From: Vasconcelosia minhoensis LEGE 07310 | GTDB taxonomy: Bacteria > Cyanobacteriota > Cyanobacteriia > Phormidesmidales > Phormidesmidaceae | Direction of reading: 5' to 3' | DNA: 64,000 nucleotides | NCBI RefSeq assembly: GCF_015207255.1 | Contig: NZ_JADEXG010000017.1 | Coordinates: forward strand, 1-64,000 | Part shown: piece by piece, positions 18,075 to 26,499 of the stretch | Layout: every line of letters begins with the position of its first letter | Position numbering within the stretch: the stretch's first letter is position 1 | Program-made: the position numbers and the translations under genes | The notes under the pieces: generated by a model | What the model saw: only the letters and a program-made list of their open reading frames with translations | Database searches by the model: none | What the model was told of the DNA's origin: nothing

Positions 18075-19145
18075 TTATAGCGCTACCGCTGCCGGTGCGG
18101 CAGCCTCGATGGCTTCTAGGGCCGCGATTGCCTGGTCCAGCAGATCGTGGCCCTGCTCGACCGACTCAATCCGGCAAAGGCGATCGCGCCAGTCCGCCGC
18201 GCCCACAAAGCCTTTGGCATACCAGGCCATGTGCTTGCGGGACTGACGGATGCCGCTGTCACCTTTGTATTCCCACAGCAGGGTCAGGTGTTCGCGGGCG
18301 CAGAGCAGCCGTTCCACCGGCGTCGGCCCGGGGCGGCGCTGGCCGGTTTTAAGAAAATGGTCGATTTCGCCCACCAGAAAGGGATTGCCCAGCGTCCCCC
18401 GCGAGCACATCACGCCGTCAGCACCGGTCAGCTCCAGACAGCGCACCGCCGCTGCGACCGAGTCAATATCGCCGTTGGCAATCACCGGAATCGTCAGCGC
18501 CTGCTTGACTTTAGCAATCCAGTCCCAGCGGGCTGCACCGTTATAGCCCTGGGCCCGGGTGCGGCCATGCAGGGTCAGTAGCTGCGCCCCGGCGTCGGCC
18601 ATCTGCTGGGCAAACTTCACCGCATTAATGGCGTCATCTGACCAGCCCAGGCGGGTTTTCACCGTCACTGGCACGGCGACCGCACGGCTGACAGCGGCGA
18701 CAATTTTCACGGCGGTTTCTGGCTCCTGCAGCAGGGCCGAACCGCCGCCGTTCTTGGTAATTTTATTCACCGGACAGCCCATGTTGATATCGACCACGTC
18801 GGCCCCCTGATCGACCGCCCGGCGGGCGGCCTCGGCTAGGAACTCAGGCCGCCGGTCAAACAGCTGGATGCCGATTGGCCGCTCGTCGGGGTCAATGTCC
18901 ATGATTCGCGGCAGCGATCGCAGCTGGCACAGCTCAGCCGCGCTGACCATTTCGGAATACATCATTGAAGCGGGCGCATGGCGTCTCACCAGCCGCCGAA
19001 ACACCCGGTCGGTGACGCCCGACAGCGGCGACTGGAGTACCCGGCTATGAACTGCCACCGAGCCAATTTGTAGTGGCTGGGACAGTCTGGCCTGGAGCAT
19101 GGGGGATAGCGTCAACGAGCTGAGCAAAGCTTGTGTAGCATTCAT
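18075..19145 (-). CDS. dusB: tRNA-dihydrouridine synthase B
   Basis: Dus enzymes reduce uridine to dihydrouridine in the tRNA D-loop using FMN and NADPH. The protein carries the family start SRVLQSPLSGVTDRVFRRLV, the phosphate/FMN motifs, the catalytic Cys124 in DINMGCPVNKITKNGGG, and TLHGRTRAQGY and PVIANGDID blocks, followed by a C-terminal helical domain. The ATG at 19145 (MNATQALLS) gives 356 residues. The frame stays open up to 19226, but that extension has no family support. A second possible ATG lies at 19100. Confidence 0.95.
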   Translation of the reverse strand: MNATQALLSSLTLSPMLQARLSQPLQIGSVAVHSRVLQSPLSGVTDRVFRRLVRRHAPASMMYSEMVSAAELCQLRSLPRIMDIDPDERPIGIQLFDRRPEFLAEAARRAVDQGADVVDINMGCPVNKITKNGGGSALLQEPETAVKIVAAVSRAVAVPVTVKTRLGWSDDAINAVKFAQQMADAGAQLLTLHGRTRAQGYNGAARWDWIAKVKQALTIPVIANGDIDSVAAAVRCLELTGADGVMCSRGTLGNPFLVGEIDHFLKTGQRRPGPTPVERLLCAREHLTLLWEYKGDSGIRQSRKHMAWYAKGFVGAADWRDRLCRIESVEQGHDLLDQAIAALEAIEAAAPAAVAL

Positions 19146-19263
19146 TCTGGGTATAACGGTTAAATGAGCTTCGGTAATAGCCTTCAACCCAAAACTCAAA
19201 TTTATATTCTGTCCGCTCCATCTCAATCATTGCGGCAGGTAAGTTATGCAATGTAATCAGTTA

Positions 19264-19758
19264 CTACTGATTCGTAAAAGCAGAGTTTATAGAAATATTT
19301 GTTTCGACCTGTGATTGCGTCTTTGCTGTTTTCAACATCATGGTCATTTTAGGATGATTTGAGAATCCATGCTTTTCATAGAAAGTTGCGGCTGGGCTAT
19401 CGCGTACTGTTAACAGATAAATCATGCTGACACCCTTACTTACGAGACCTTGGTAAAGCATATCTATGATTTGTGAGCCAATACCACTTCGCTGATTGAT
19501 GGATTGAACACACATTTCTTTTAAATAAAAATGCTTATCTTCGTACCATACCTCAGTATAACCAAGAGCAAAGCCGGAAATTTTATCTTCTAAAATCGCA
19601 ATAATACCATAAGATCCTGGGGTGTCATAGCAGTCCTTTAACCTCCTCAGGGCTATTTCTTGACTCCATGTTTCATTCCAAGGCGAACTACTGAAGACTG
19701 AGGCAAATAAGTCGGCGCACTCTCTGAGATGACAAGGTTCAATAGGTTGTATTTTCAT
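19264..19758 (-). CDS. GNAT family N-acetyltransferase
   Basis: The 164-residue protein has the GNAT fold: an N-terminal FASVFSSSPWNETWSQE region typical of one subgroup, the acetyl-CoA site around VQSINQRSGIGSQIIDML (R/Q-x-x-G-x-G/A variant), and the C-terminal AATFYEKHGFSNHPKMTMML strand. The acceptor substrate cannot be told. The gene is noticeably more AT-rich than its neighbours and uses more A/T-ending codons, so recent acquisition is plausible. It is divergent from the EamA transporter gene. Confidence 0.92.
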   Translation of the reverse strand: MKIQPIEPCHLRECADLFASVFSSSPWNETWSQEIALRRLKDCYDTPGSYGIIAILEDKISGFALGYTEVWYEDKHFYLKEMCVQSINQRSGIGSQIIDMLYQGLVSKGVSMIYLLTVRDSPAATFYEKHGFSNHPKMTMMLKTAKTQSQVETNISINSAFTNQ

Positions 19759-19795
19759 TTGCTAATGATATAGCTCATATTTTTGAGCTGCGCAT

Positions 19796-20686
19796 ATGGA
19801 GCTAATCAATTTTAGGGGCGAAATTGCCGCGCTGGGAGCGGCTTTTTTGTGGGCGGTCTCGACGCTGATGTTTGGCCGTCTGGGTAAGCAGCTGGTCCCG
19901 CTGCTGCTAAATTTTGTCAAGGGCAGCATGGCGCTGGGGTTTATCCTGCTGACGCTGCTTTGGCGAACTCAGTCAGCTCCAGAGCTTCCCCTGTTCTCAG
20001 TCCTATTTTTACTGCTCAGCGGCGTTATTGGCATTGGCCTGGGCGATACGGCTTACTTCGCTGCCCTCAACCATCTCGGTCCTCGCCGGGTTTTGCTGAT
20101 GGAGGCCCTGGCCCCGCCGATGTCGGCGCTGCTGGCGCTGCTGTTTTTGCAGGAGCGCCTACCGGCGATTGCCTGGGTCGGGATTACGCTGTCGGTGGGC
20201 GGCGTTGCCTGGGTAATTACCGAGCGTGTTCCAGACGTACATCCCCAAGGAGAAAATCTGCCGCGCGGCGTTACGCTGGGGCTGCTAGCCGCGCTGGGTC
20301 AGGCGGTGGGCGCAGTGCTTTCAAGGGCGGCCCTGGCGGATACGGCGGTTGACCCGCTGTGGAGCACGCTGCTGCGGCTGGGAGCCGGGCTGGTCTGTAT
20401 GCTGGCGCTGCTGCGGGCTCGGCCCCAGGCCGGTGGTGGCTGGCCCGCGCTGCGATCGCCCCTGCTGCTAGGCGGCGTTGCGATCGCGGCTTTCCTCGGT
20501 ACCTACCTAGCCATCTGGCTGCAGCAGACCGCGCTGAAATATTCGCCCACCGGCATTGCCCAGTCGCTAACGGCAACCAGCCCGCTGTTTATCCTGCCGA
20601 TGGCACTGCTCTTGGGTGAACGGATTAGCGCTAGGGCAGTACTGGGGGCGCTGGTCGCGATCGCGGGCGTGTGGCTGCTGCTTTGA
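19796..20686 (+). CDS. EamA/DMT-superfamily transporter
   Basis: The 296-residue integral membrane protein has ten predicted helices in two EamA repeats (about 10-145 and 155-296). The repeat boundary is marked by ISAR and by the acidic, His-containing linker TERVPDVHPQGEN. The second repeat ends YSPTGIAQSLTATSPLFILP, then GERISARAVLGALVAIAGV, typical of DMT exporters. The substrate is unknown; family members export amino acids, nucleotides or other metabolites. It converges with mltA, only four bases away, with no visible terminator between them. Confidence 0.93.
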   Translation: MELINFRGEIAALGAAFLWAVSTLMFGRLGKQLVPLLLNFVKGSMALGFILLTLLWRTQSAPELPLFSVLFLLLSGVIGIGLGDTAYFAALNHLGPRRVLLMEALAPPMSALLALLFLQERLPAIAWVGITLSVGGVAWVITERVPDVHPQGENLPRGVTLGLLAALGQAVGAVLSRAALADTAVDPLWSTLLRLGAGLVCMLALLRARPQAGGGWPALRSPLLLGGVAIAAFLGTYLAIWLQQTALKYSPTGIAQSLTATSPLFILPMALLLGERISARAVLGALVAIAGVWLLL

Positions 20687-20690
20687 GAGA

Positions 20691-21851
20691 TTATTCCTTC
20701 AGCAGCAGATAGTACAGCTCACCGGTATGGTTGATCAGCCCGGCCTGTTCACCTGCCTCAACGCCCGTACCAATAAACAGATCGACCCGCCCCGGCCCGC
20801 GAATCGCGCCGCCCGTATCCTGGTCCAATACAAAGCGGCTAATGCGTTCAGTTTTCCAGCTGCCGTCCGGCTGGCGCTGGGGGAGAGGCAGCGTAACCAG
20901 CGCTAGGGCACCCGGCGGCATCATTGATTTGTCAGTAGCGATGGAGCGGCCCGCTGTGACCGGGAAGCCCAGGCTGCCAATAGCAGGCGAGCCACCGGTC
21001 TCGCGAAAGAAGACGAAGCGTCGATTGCGAGGGAGGTACTCGTCCAGGGCCTGGGGATTTTCTTCAAAGTAGGCCATGAGGAGCGGTAGGGAAAGCTCGT
21101 CCTCGGCAAAGACGCCATCGTCGATTAGCGCCCGACCCACGCTGCTGTAGTCGTAGTTGGTGCGCCCAGCATAGCCTACCGATAGGGTGGTGCCGTCGGT
21201 TAGCTGCAGCCGAGCCGAGCCCTGCACCTGGACTAGAAAAGCTTCTAAACGGCTGCGCAGCCAGACCAGCTCTAATCCTTTCAGCGGCCCCTGACTGCCC
21301 TGAAGGCCGTCTGGCCCCTCTAGGTCAGCCCGGGTGGGGTGGGGGTCGGGCCAATCGGCTAAGTCAGCCGGGGCGCGGTAGAGGGGATAGCGAAATTCTT
21401 CGGTCGGGACGCGACTGGCGGCATAGGTCGGCTCAAAGTAGCCCGTAAAAATCACTGCGCCGTCGCCGTCCTGACCGACCGAGCGATAAAACTCAAACTC
21501 CCGGCTGACGGCCCGCTGCAAGACCTCGGGCGAACGAATCAGCAGCACCAGCTGGCGAAACCGCTCCAGGCTGCGCTGGACGCGGCGATGGGTGATGCCA
21601 GAAATGGCATAGTCCTGATAGGCGGTGACCGAACCCGGCGTTCGCATATAGGCCAGGCTTTGGTTCACCGCGTCAATTAGGGTCTGTCGGGAGTTGCCCT
21701 GGCTGAGCAAGCTATCCGCTAGCGGCGTCTCTGGTGCGGTGGGAACCAGAACCGGCTGGGGAGCTTCCAGCGCGATCGCGCCAAAACCGCTCAGCAGCAG
21801 GGCCACAGCCAGGCCGAGCAGACTCAGGATGAAATTTTTGAAAATACGCAA
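20691..21851 (-). CDS. mltA: Membrane-bound lytic murein transglycosylase A
   Basis: MltA cleaves peptidoglycan glycan strands to 1,6-anhydromuropeptides in the periplasm. The 386-residue protein has an N-terminal hydrophobic signal/anchor (FILSLLGLAVALLLSGFGAI), the MltA domain (IFTGYFEPTYAASR, then the GYAGRTNYDYSSVG block) and the C-terminal 3D domain holding the catalytic Asp (VLDQDTGGAIRGPGRVDLF). No lipobox Cys is seen. The annotated start is TTG without a clear ribosome-binding site, so the N-terminus could differ slightly. Confidence 0.94.
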   Translation of the reverse strand: MRIFKNFILSLLGLAVALLLSGFGAIALEAPQPVLVPTAPETPLADSLLSQGNSRQTLIDAVNQSLAYMRTPGSVTAYQDYAISGITHRRVQRSLERFRQLVLLIRSPEVLQRAVSREFEFYRSVGQDGDGAVIFTGYFEPTYAASRVPTEEFRYPLYRAPADLADWPDPHPTRADLEGPDGLQGSQGPLKGLELVWLRSRLEAFLVQVQGSARLQLTDGTTLSVGYAGRTNYDYSSVGRALIDDGVFAEDELSLPLLMAYFEENPQALDEYLPRNRRFVFFRETGGSPAIGSLGFPVTAGRSIATDKSMMPPGALALVTLPLPQRQPDGSWKTERISRFVLDQDTGGAIRGPGRVDLFIGTGVEAGEQAGLINHTGELYYLLLKE

Positions 21852-21877
21852 GGGGGAATGTCTGAACGCTAACAGAG

Positions 21878-22132
21878 CTAGTATCGCTCGACACTGGAAC
21901 TAAAGACAGGCTCCACCCGAATCGCGATCAGCCGACTGGGACGGACGACCATATATTCTCCCGCGTTGACCTTGGGAATGGGTACGTTGACAAAGTCATT
22001 AGAGCTGGCCTTGGGCAGCAGGTCGCTGCTGTACCATTTCTGAAAATCCTGGATGGTTGTAAACCGCACTTCTTGGTGGTGTCCGCCCTCCAAAAGCATG
22101 TGGACGAGGTATTCGCTAGGAGTTCTTGGCAT
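21878..22132 (-). CDS. Conserved cyanobacterial small protein
   Basis: This 84-residue soluble protein begins MPRTPSEYLVHMLLEGGHHQ and ends RPSRLIAIRVEPVFSSSVER. It has no signal peptide. It looks like a small conserved hypothetical protein of cyanobacteria. It is directly upstream of mltA on the same strand (27 bases) and may be co-transcribed. Function unknown. Confidence 0.75.
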   Translation of the reverse strand: MPRTPSEYLVHMLLEGGHHQEVRFTTIQDFQKWYSSDLLPKASSNDFVNVPIPKVNAGEYMVVRPSRLIAIRVEPVFSSSVERY

Positions 22133-22212
22133 GTTAAGTCAGGATTAGGGTTTAGCAGCCCTAGTATGGGTTGGCAAGCCCGAAAACTTTCATCTCTGGG
22201 GTGATTTTTTAG

Positions 22213-22588
22213 ATTATTTTCGTAGGAACCCAAAAGCTGAGCGCCTTTTTTCCACCGGCTGAGTCAGGCTACCAGCAAACACCAGTCAACGAAGAAACCG
22301 GACTAGCGGCAGCCAGCTTGGAGCAGGATGGCAAGCAGCTCGCTATTCTCAGTATTTTAGACACCGCGATCGCGCCTTCAGAAGCAGGCAAATATCGTCA
22401 CAGCAGCAATCTTAGTTCAGGGATATCCGGCCATTGAGCAGGGCGAGACGGTCACGGGCGTCCTGGTGAGCGATCGCGGCCAGGTCACCGTACGCAGCCT
22501 CGACAGCAGCTTTGACCAGCGAGATCGCGAAGCCTGGATTGAGAAATTTGACCTGCTCGGCCTGGCAAAGCTAGTTCAGACAGAGTAG
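22213..22588 (+). pseudogene. Frameshifted, N-terminally truncated relic of an unidentified protein
   Basis: Two frames together read like one protein. In the first (from 22213) it gives GTQKLSAFFPPAESGYQQTP, then NEETGLAAASLEQDGKQL and AILSILDTAIAPSEAGKYR. A shift near 22395-22405 moves it to the second: NIVTAAILVQGYPAIEQGET, VTGVLVSDRGQVTVRSLD, and REAWIEKFDLLGLAKL before TAG at 22586. There is no ATG or GTG start in the first part, and a stop precedes it. The composition is coding-like, and the C-terminus resembles small cyanobacterial proteins ending in an EKFDL-x-GL motif. No function is assigned; an intact copy may exist elsewhere in the genome. Confidence 0.6.
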
Positions 22589-22749
22589 TTTTGCGTTTTT
22601 TGGATTGACCAGCGTAGGAATAGCAGCGCTCTCAGCTTTCTCAGAAAGCCCTTAAGCCAGCCTCAGTTTGGCATCAGTCGAGGCTCAGATGGGTGTCGCA
22701 TTCTTGTAAGTAATGAAGTTCATCATTCACTCACAAGGAGCTTACTCAC

Positions 22750-23160
22750 ATGAAACGCAATCTCTTTGCCGCCCTGGCCCTTTCCGCTGCTGTTCTAACC
22801 GTTGCCCCTAATGCCCAAGCTGCCGAAGCCAGCTCTTTCCAGGAAAGCCGCTTCGAAGTCCTCGATCGCGGCGGTGCCAAAGCCGTTGATAACATTCAAG
22901 CGACTCGGCTAGAGCATTTGGACAACCAGTCCAAGGCCGTCAGCGATATTCAGGCGACTCGCCTGGAACATCTGGACAATCAGTCCAAGGCCGTCGATAA
23001 CATCCAAGCGACTCGGTTGGAGTTTCTGGATAATCAGTCCAAAGCTGTTGAGAACCTACAGGCAACCCGGCTAAGCGAGCTCGATCGCCGCGACAAAGGA
23101 GAAGTTCAAAAGCTGCGGCTAGAGCATCTCGACAACCAGTCTAAGACCAACTCAATTTAG
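22750..23160 (+). CDS. Secreted tandem-repeat protein of unknown function
   Basis: The 136-residue protein has a clear Sec signal peptide (MKRNLFAALALSAAVL..., cleavage expected after AQA, about residue 24). The rest is built of an 18-residue repeat, AVDNIQATRLEHLDNQSK, present about three and a half times, then a diverged copy (LSELDRRDKGEVQK) and a final LRLEHLDNQSK. The repeat is charged and amphipathic, so a periplasmic helical rod or coiled coil is likely. It has a strong aaggag ribosome-binding site 7 bases before the ATG and a long hairpin after the stop. It stands as a single gene. No family was recognised. Confidence 0.85.
   Translation: MKRNLFAALALSAAVLTVAPNAQAAEASSFQESRFEVLDRGGAKAVDNIQATRLEHLDNQSKAVSDIQATRLEHLDNQSKAVDNIQATRLEFLDNQSKAVENLQATRLSELDRRDKGEVQKLRLEHLDNQSKTNSI
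22880..23140 (+). repeat. 54-bp coding tandem repeat
   Basis: In-frame repeats of 54 bases encode the AV-x-x-IQATRLE-x-LDNQSK unit of the secreted protein. The copies differ at many third positions (cggctagagcatttg against cgcctggaacatctg), so they are not very recent duplications and have been kept at the protein level. Confidence 0.8.
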
Positions 23161-23186
23161 TCAGCTCAACATCGCTAAATAAGTCA

Positions 23187-23233
23187 TAGGCCATCAGGGC
23201 GCTGGGTATCTTGCCCAATGCCCTGATGGCCTA
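23187..23233 (+). terminator. Long hairpin after the tandem-repeat gene
   Basis: The 14-base arm taggccatcagggc (23187-23200) is perfectly matched by gccctgatggccta (23220-23233). The loop itself contains a small tggg/ccca stem. There is no T run after it, so it may stabilise the mRNA end or act with Rho-independent-like weak termination. Confidence 0.6.
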
Positions 23234-23380
23234 CCAAGCTGGGTCAGTCCGAAATCTCTGTCATTGCCAATAGGGATTTTTTGTCTTGAGGGTGCGATCG
23301 CGTCTCCCCCAGCGTAGCCAGTAATTGTCGTCTAACCCAACGGTTTCGCCAATACTGAAATACAGGTTATTTTGCGGTGT

Positions 23381-23803
23381 CTAATCGTTAGCCATAGGGC
23401 TCCCAAAGTAAGCCAGGTCTCCGCCACCTAAGGCGCTAAAAAACATGTCAGCTTTCAACACTTCCCAAGCTTCGTATCCCGACGAGTCAGGAATCACTTG
23501 CAGAACATGCCCCGTGTCAAATTGCAGCTCAAGGTCGAGCGTTTGGTCTCGTAGCATCACTAGCTCGATTGCTCTATGACCAATACGGCTATTCAACTCT
23601 GCTGCCGCATCTATCGATGCGGGCAGACCAAACCATTGGCCATCATCCTGGCTGGCAAAGCGGATGCGACCCGCTTCGAGTAAGCGCCAAAGGCACGAAA
23701 CAAGAAGCTGAGCCTGCCCATCAAACGTGAAAACCCAGTCATGCTCACGGTGCAGCACTAATTCCAATTGATGCTTTGCAAGCCAATCCAGAGAATCCAT
23801 CAT
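23381..23803 (-). CDS. Hypothetical protein, possibly DUF6188-like
   Basis: This 140-residue soluble protein begins MDSLDWLAKHQLELVLHREH and has alternating beta strands (DWVFTFDGQAQLLVSCLWRL, DLELQFDTGHVLQVIPDSSG) and an acidic C-terminus. The pattern of a strand pair followed by DSSGYEAWEV is reminiscent of small immunity-type or DUF6188-like proteins, but I cannot assign it firmly. It is followed upstream by hicB, 30 bases away on the same strand, and may be a third cargo gene of that module. Confidence 0.7.
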   Translation of the reverse strand: MMDSLDWLAKHQLELVLHREHDWVFTFDGQAQLLVSCLWRLLEAGRIRFASQDDGQWFGLPASIDAAAELNSRIGHRAIELVMLRDQTLDLELQFDTGHVLQVIPDSSGYEAWEVLKADMFFSALGGGDLAYFGSPMAND

Positions 23804-23832
23804 GTAACTTTGCGATTTTGCTCATGGGCTCG

Positions 23833-24051
23833 TCAGGCAATTTGCAGTGTTTTGGGCTCAGGGATGGGTTGGCCTTCTAATTTCCAAGCCTCTATATACA
23901 TCTCGATCACTTCTTCGCCGTTCCGAATAGCTTCTTCACGAGTCTCGCCATGAGTACAGGGCATCACAACAAGATCGGCAAACTCTGGTATCGTGACTAG
24001 GAAAAGCCGATCTTCTTCAGACCACTGGATAGACATACTATAACGATTCAC
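23833..24051 (-). CDS. hicB: HicB-family antitoxin
   Basis: HicB neutralises the HicA mRNA interferase and represses its own operon. The 72-residue protein has the degenerate RNase H-like HicB fold: MSIQWSEEDRLFLVTIPEFA, then HGETREEAIRNGEEVIEMYI. It is of the short type with little beyond the core domain; a separate DNA-binding domain is not visible. Its start overlaps the hicA stop by four bases, which fits translational coupling. Confidence 0.9.
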   Translation of the reverse strand: MNRYSMSIQWSEEDRLFLVTIPEFADLVVMPCTHGETREEAIRNGEEVIEMYIEAWKLEGQPIPEPKTLQIA

Positions 24052-24272
24052 AAACTTTCATCCTCTTCTAAGTTTTTTAGCTCAGAAAGTAACTTTGCCA
24101 GCTGCTTTTCCAAGTAAATGGGTACATCATTTCCATCCTTGCCTGAGATAGTCATCGTTTTATTGAGGAGAGGATGACGCCAGCGTTCATGACTTCCTTT
24201 TCCTCTCTTTGGTAGACAAATAAACCCCTGCTGTGAAAGCTGGGCCTTCAACTCTCGAATTTTTCTAGGCAT
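24048..24272 (-). CDS. hicA: HicA-family mRNA interferase toxin
   Basis: HicA toxins cleave mRNA through a dsRNA-binding-like fold with a catalytic His. The ATG at 24272 (MPRKIRELKAQLSQQGFICL) is preferred and gives 74 residues, normal for HicA. The frame is open to 24314, but that stretch has no family support. The catalytic region KRGKGSHERWRHPLLNKT contains the G-S-H motif, followed by the TISGKDGNDVPIYLEKQL strand-helix. It precedes hicB in the standard toxin-first order. The toxin looks intact. Confidence 0.9.
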   Translation of the reverse strand: MPRKIRELKAQLSQQGFICLPKRGKGSHERWRHPLLNKTMTISGKDGNDVPIYLEKQLAKLLSELKNLEEDESL

Positions 24273-24314
24273 GAACTTTATGAAACGTTCTACCTTATTT
24301 TTAGAGGTTACCAA

Positions 24315-24646
24315 TGCTTAGTGAGTACGAGCTTGATTAAGCTGGGAGCATGTCACCTTTGAGCCCTCACCCTAAATCCCTCTCCCTGAGGAGAGGGACT
24401 TTGAGCTTCACTCAGCTTCCCGGCTAAGTTCCGGCTCCCCTTCTGCCCGGGGATAAGGGGCTGGGGGATGAGGGCTTTGCTCTTCTCGGAGAGTGGGCTG
24501 TACAGCAAACCTGACATGCTTCCGATTAAGTTCGCGAAATAGTAAAGACTATTGGCAAACTGGCATAGGGCTGGGACTGATAAAATTTTAGCTCGCTAAG
24601 CTAGAACTGAATAGCTTTTGACGACGTTCGTTGGGGAAGAGGAAAG
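24315..24646. repeat. Intergenic stretch with a dispersed repeat (24364-24500)
   Basis: No gene is visible here. The segment 24364-24480 is a typical cyanobacterial dispersed repeat beginning ccctcaccctaaatccctct, with inverted arms ctctccctgaggagaggg and a later ccccttctgcccggggataa. The opposite-strand copy of its first 19 bases is at 52-70. The remaining part (24500-24646) should carry the promoter of the COP23 gene; no clear motif was found. Confidence 0.75.
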
Positions 24647-25405
24647 ATGCGCGAAAAAGGCTTTGACTCATGGGGCTCAGTTCGCAAACTGAGTCAGGCT
24701 GCCGTTCTAGGGGGTACGCTGGCGGCCCTGCTATGGCCGATGCCGATCGGCGCTCAGACGACGGACTCTGAAGAGCTACCCGATCTGGAAGAGGAAGTAA
24801 TCGGAACACCGTCCGAAGCGGTTTCCCTGCCGGAGGATTCTCGCTTTGAGTGCCAGCTGAATAATCGCGAATTCACCGTCATGTATCTGCCCGAGAGCCA
24901 GCCCGACCAGGCCTATCCCTGGGCTCAGCCCGGCGAGATGGGCGGCGGCTGGACTGCGGAGCGGCGCTGCTACGAAATTAGCGATCGCTTAGAGCGCTAC
25001 CGACCCGAAGGACTGCTAGATCTGCGGACGGGCATGGAAAACGGCTATGACATCGTCTGCGTCACGACGGAGGAAAACCCCAACAGCTGCCAGATCGTCT
25101 TTACCGTGCCGCAGGGGCAAAATCCGGTGGTGACTCGCGATCGCGTCTTTGAAAACCTCACCCTGGCCGACAGCGGCACCGATACGACTTCGGTGAATAC
25201 CTTTACCGGCAACGGATCGGAACTCCTCAGCCAGATTGGTCAGGTACTGGGAGGACTGCCGCTACCGGGTAATAGACCCCAGAGCCGTTCCAACGGTATC
25301 AACCTAAAGCCCTATCTCGATGCTGCGGACGGCGGCACTGGTGAATACCTGCGCCGTCCCGCCGCTCAGCCGGGCCAGCGGCTAAACCCAGATAGCTTCC
25401 GCTAG
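24647..25405 (+). CDS. COP23 domain protein (circadian oscillating protein family)
   Basis: The family is named after a 23-kDa membrane-extractable, circadian-oscillating protein of Synechococcus RF-1. The 252-residue protein has an N-terminal signal/anchor (AAVLGGTLAALLWPMPIGAQ) and an acidic linker. The COP23 core follows at about 65-165: SRFECQLNNREFTVMYLPES, then GGGWTAERRCYEISDRLERY, and GYDIVCVTTEENPNSCQIVF with its paired cysteines. A low-complexity tail of about 70 residues follows. It is predicted to be periplasmic or thylakoid-lumen exposed. It shares a bidirectional terminator with the atp operon. Confidence 0.88.
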   Translation: MREKGFDSWGSVRKLSQAAVLGGTLAALLWPMPIGAQTTDSEELPDLEEEVIGTPSEAVSLPEDSRFECQLNNREFTVMYLPESQPDQAYPWAQPGEMGGGWTAERRCYEISDRLERYRPEGLLDLRTGMENGYDIVCVTTEENPNSCQIVFTVPQGQNPVVTRDRVFENLTLADSGTDTTSVNTFTGNGSELLSQIGQVLGGLPLPGNRPQSRSNGINLKPYLDAADGGTGEYLRRPAAQPGQRLNPDSFR

Positions 25406-25424
25406 GTTGAAGTCCCAAGTCAGC

Positions 25425-25456
25425 AAAAAGGCGAGGCTACAGCCTCGCCTTTTTTA
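25425..25456. terminator. Bidirectional terminator between the COP23 gene and the atp operon
   Basis: A perfect stem (aaaaaggcgaggct at 25425-25438, agcctcgccttttt at 25441-25454) with A and T runs on either side forms an ideal intrinsic terminator in both directions, between two convergent transcription units. Confidence 0.9.
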
Positions 25457-25483
25457 TTTGAACCAACTTGCCAGAAGCAGACC

Positions 25484-26431
25484 TTATCCCAGCGCTTCCG
25501 CACCGCCGACGATTTCTAGAATCTCCTGGGTAATTGCCGCTTGCCGGGCCTTATTGTAGGTCAGCGTCAGCGACTTCACCAGCTCGGTGGCGTTGTCGCT
25601 AGCGGCATTCATCGCCGTCATCCGCGCCGCCAGTTCGCTGGCTGCCGCTTCCTGCAGGGCCCGCAGAATTTGGTTATTCAAATAGAGGGGAAGCAGCGCA
25701 TCGAGAATCTGCACCGGGTCCTGCTCGAAGATCATGTCCTGGGGGAAGGAGCGCGTCTCGGCGGTGACCTTTGAGCGCTCTACTTCAAACTGGCCGCCTC
25801 GAGTCGTCAGCCGGAAAATCTCATCGTCCTGGGCTTCAAACCCCTGGGGGTCGAGCGGTAGTAGCGTCTGAACTACGGGACGGGAGCTGATCAGCGAAAC
25901 AAACTTGGTGTAGACCAGCTCCACCCGGTCTACCGACTCGGATAGGAACAGCGACAGCAGCTCATCCGCAATCTCGGCGGCCTCAGCCGCCGTCGGCACC
26001 TGCTCTAGGCCAGAATACTTGGCATCGATCGGCTGATTGCGCCGCTGGAAGTACTGGATCGACTTGCGGCCCACCAGCACATACTTAAAGTTAATCCCTT
26101 CTTTGGTCAGCTCGTTGGCCCGCGCCTCGGCCCGGCGGATAACGGTGGTATTGTAGCCGCCGCAGAGACCGCGATCGCCAGAAATCACGACCAGTCCAAC
26201 ATTCTCCACCTCGCGCTGCTCCAGCAGCGGCAGGTCGGCATCCTCAAACCGCAGTCGGCCCTGGAGGCCATAGAGCACCTGGGCCAGCCGGTCGGCAAAG
26301 GGGCGGGTGGCATTCACCTGCTCCTGGGCGCGGCGGACCTTAGCCGCCGCCACCAGCCGCATGGCTTCGGTAATTTTTCGCGTATTCTTGACCGACTGGA
26401 TGCGATCGCGAATAGATTTTAGATTCGCCAT
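25484..26431 (-). CDS. atpG: ATP synthase gamma subunit
   Basis: Gamma is the central rotor shaft of F1. The 315-residue protein begins [20 protein letters not shown] and ends IVGGAEAL, both highly conserved. The extra segment of photosynthetic gamma subunits is present around residues 195-235 ([15 protein letters not shown] and following), without the two Cys of the plant enzyme, so no thioredoxin switch is expected, as in other cyanobacteria. It is the last gene of the operon. It is also named atpC in cyanobacterial and plastid nomenclature. Confidence 0.98.
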   Translation of the reverse strand: MANLKSIRDRIQSVKNTRKITEAMRLVAAAKVRRAQEQVNATRPFADRLAQVLYGLQGRLRFEDADLPLLEQREVENVGLVVISGDRGLCGGYNTTVIRRAEARANELTKEGINFKYVLVGRKSIQYFQRRNQPIDAKYSGLEQVPTAAEAAEIADELLSLFLSESVDRVELVYTKFVSLISSRPVVQTLLPLDPQGFEAQDDEIFRLTTRGGQFEVERSKVTAETRSFPQDMIFEQDPVQILDALLPLYLNNQILRALQEAAASELAARMTAMNAASDNATELVKSLTLTYNKARQAAITQEILEIVGGAEALG

Positions 26432-26499
26432 ATTGTTTTCTCAGCAGGCTGCGGCCCGTTCTAGACTCATGCTGAACCAGCCGCCAGCCGCCTGTCCTC

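Noticed and set aside
19045-19251. 68-codon minus-strand ORF overlapping the dusB start
   Set aside because: It overlaps the dusB start in another frame, the protein has no family features, and no ribosome-binding site is visible.
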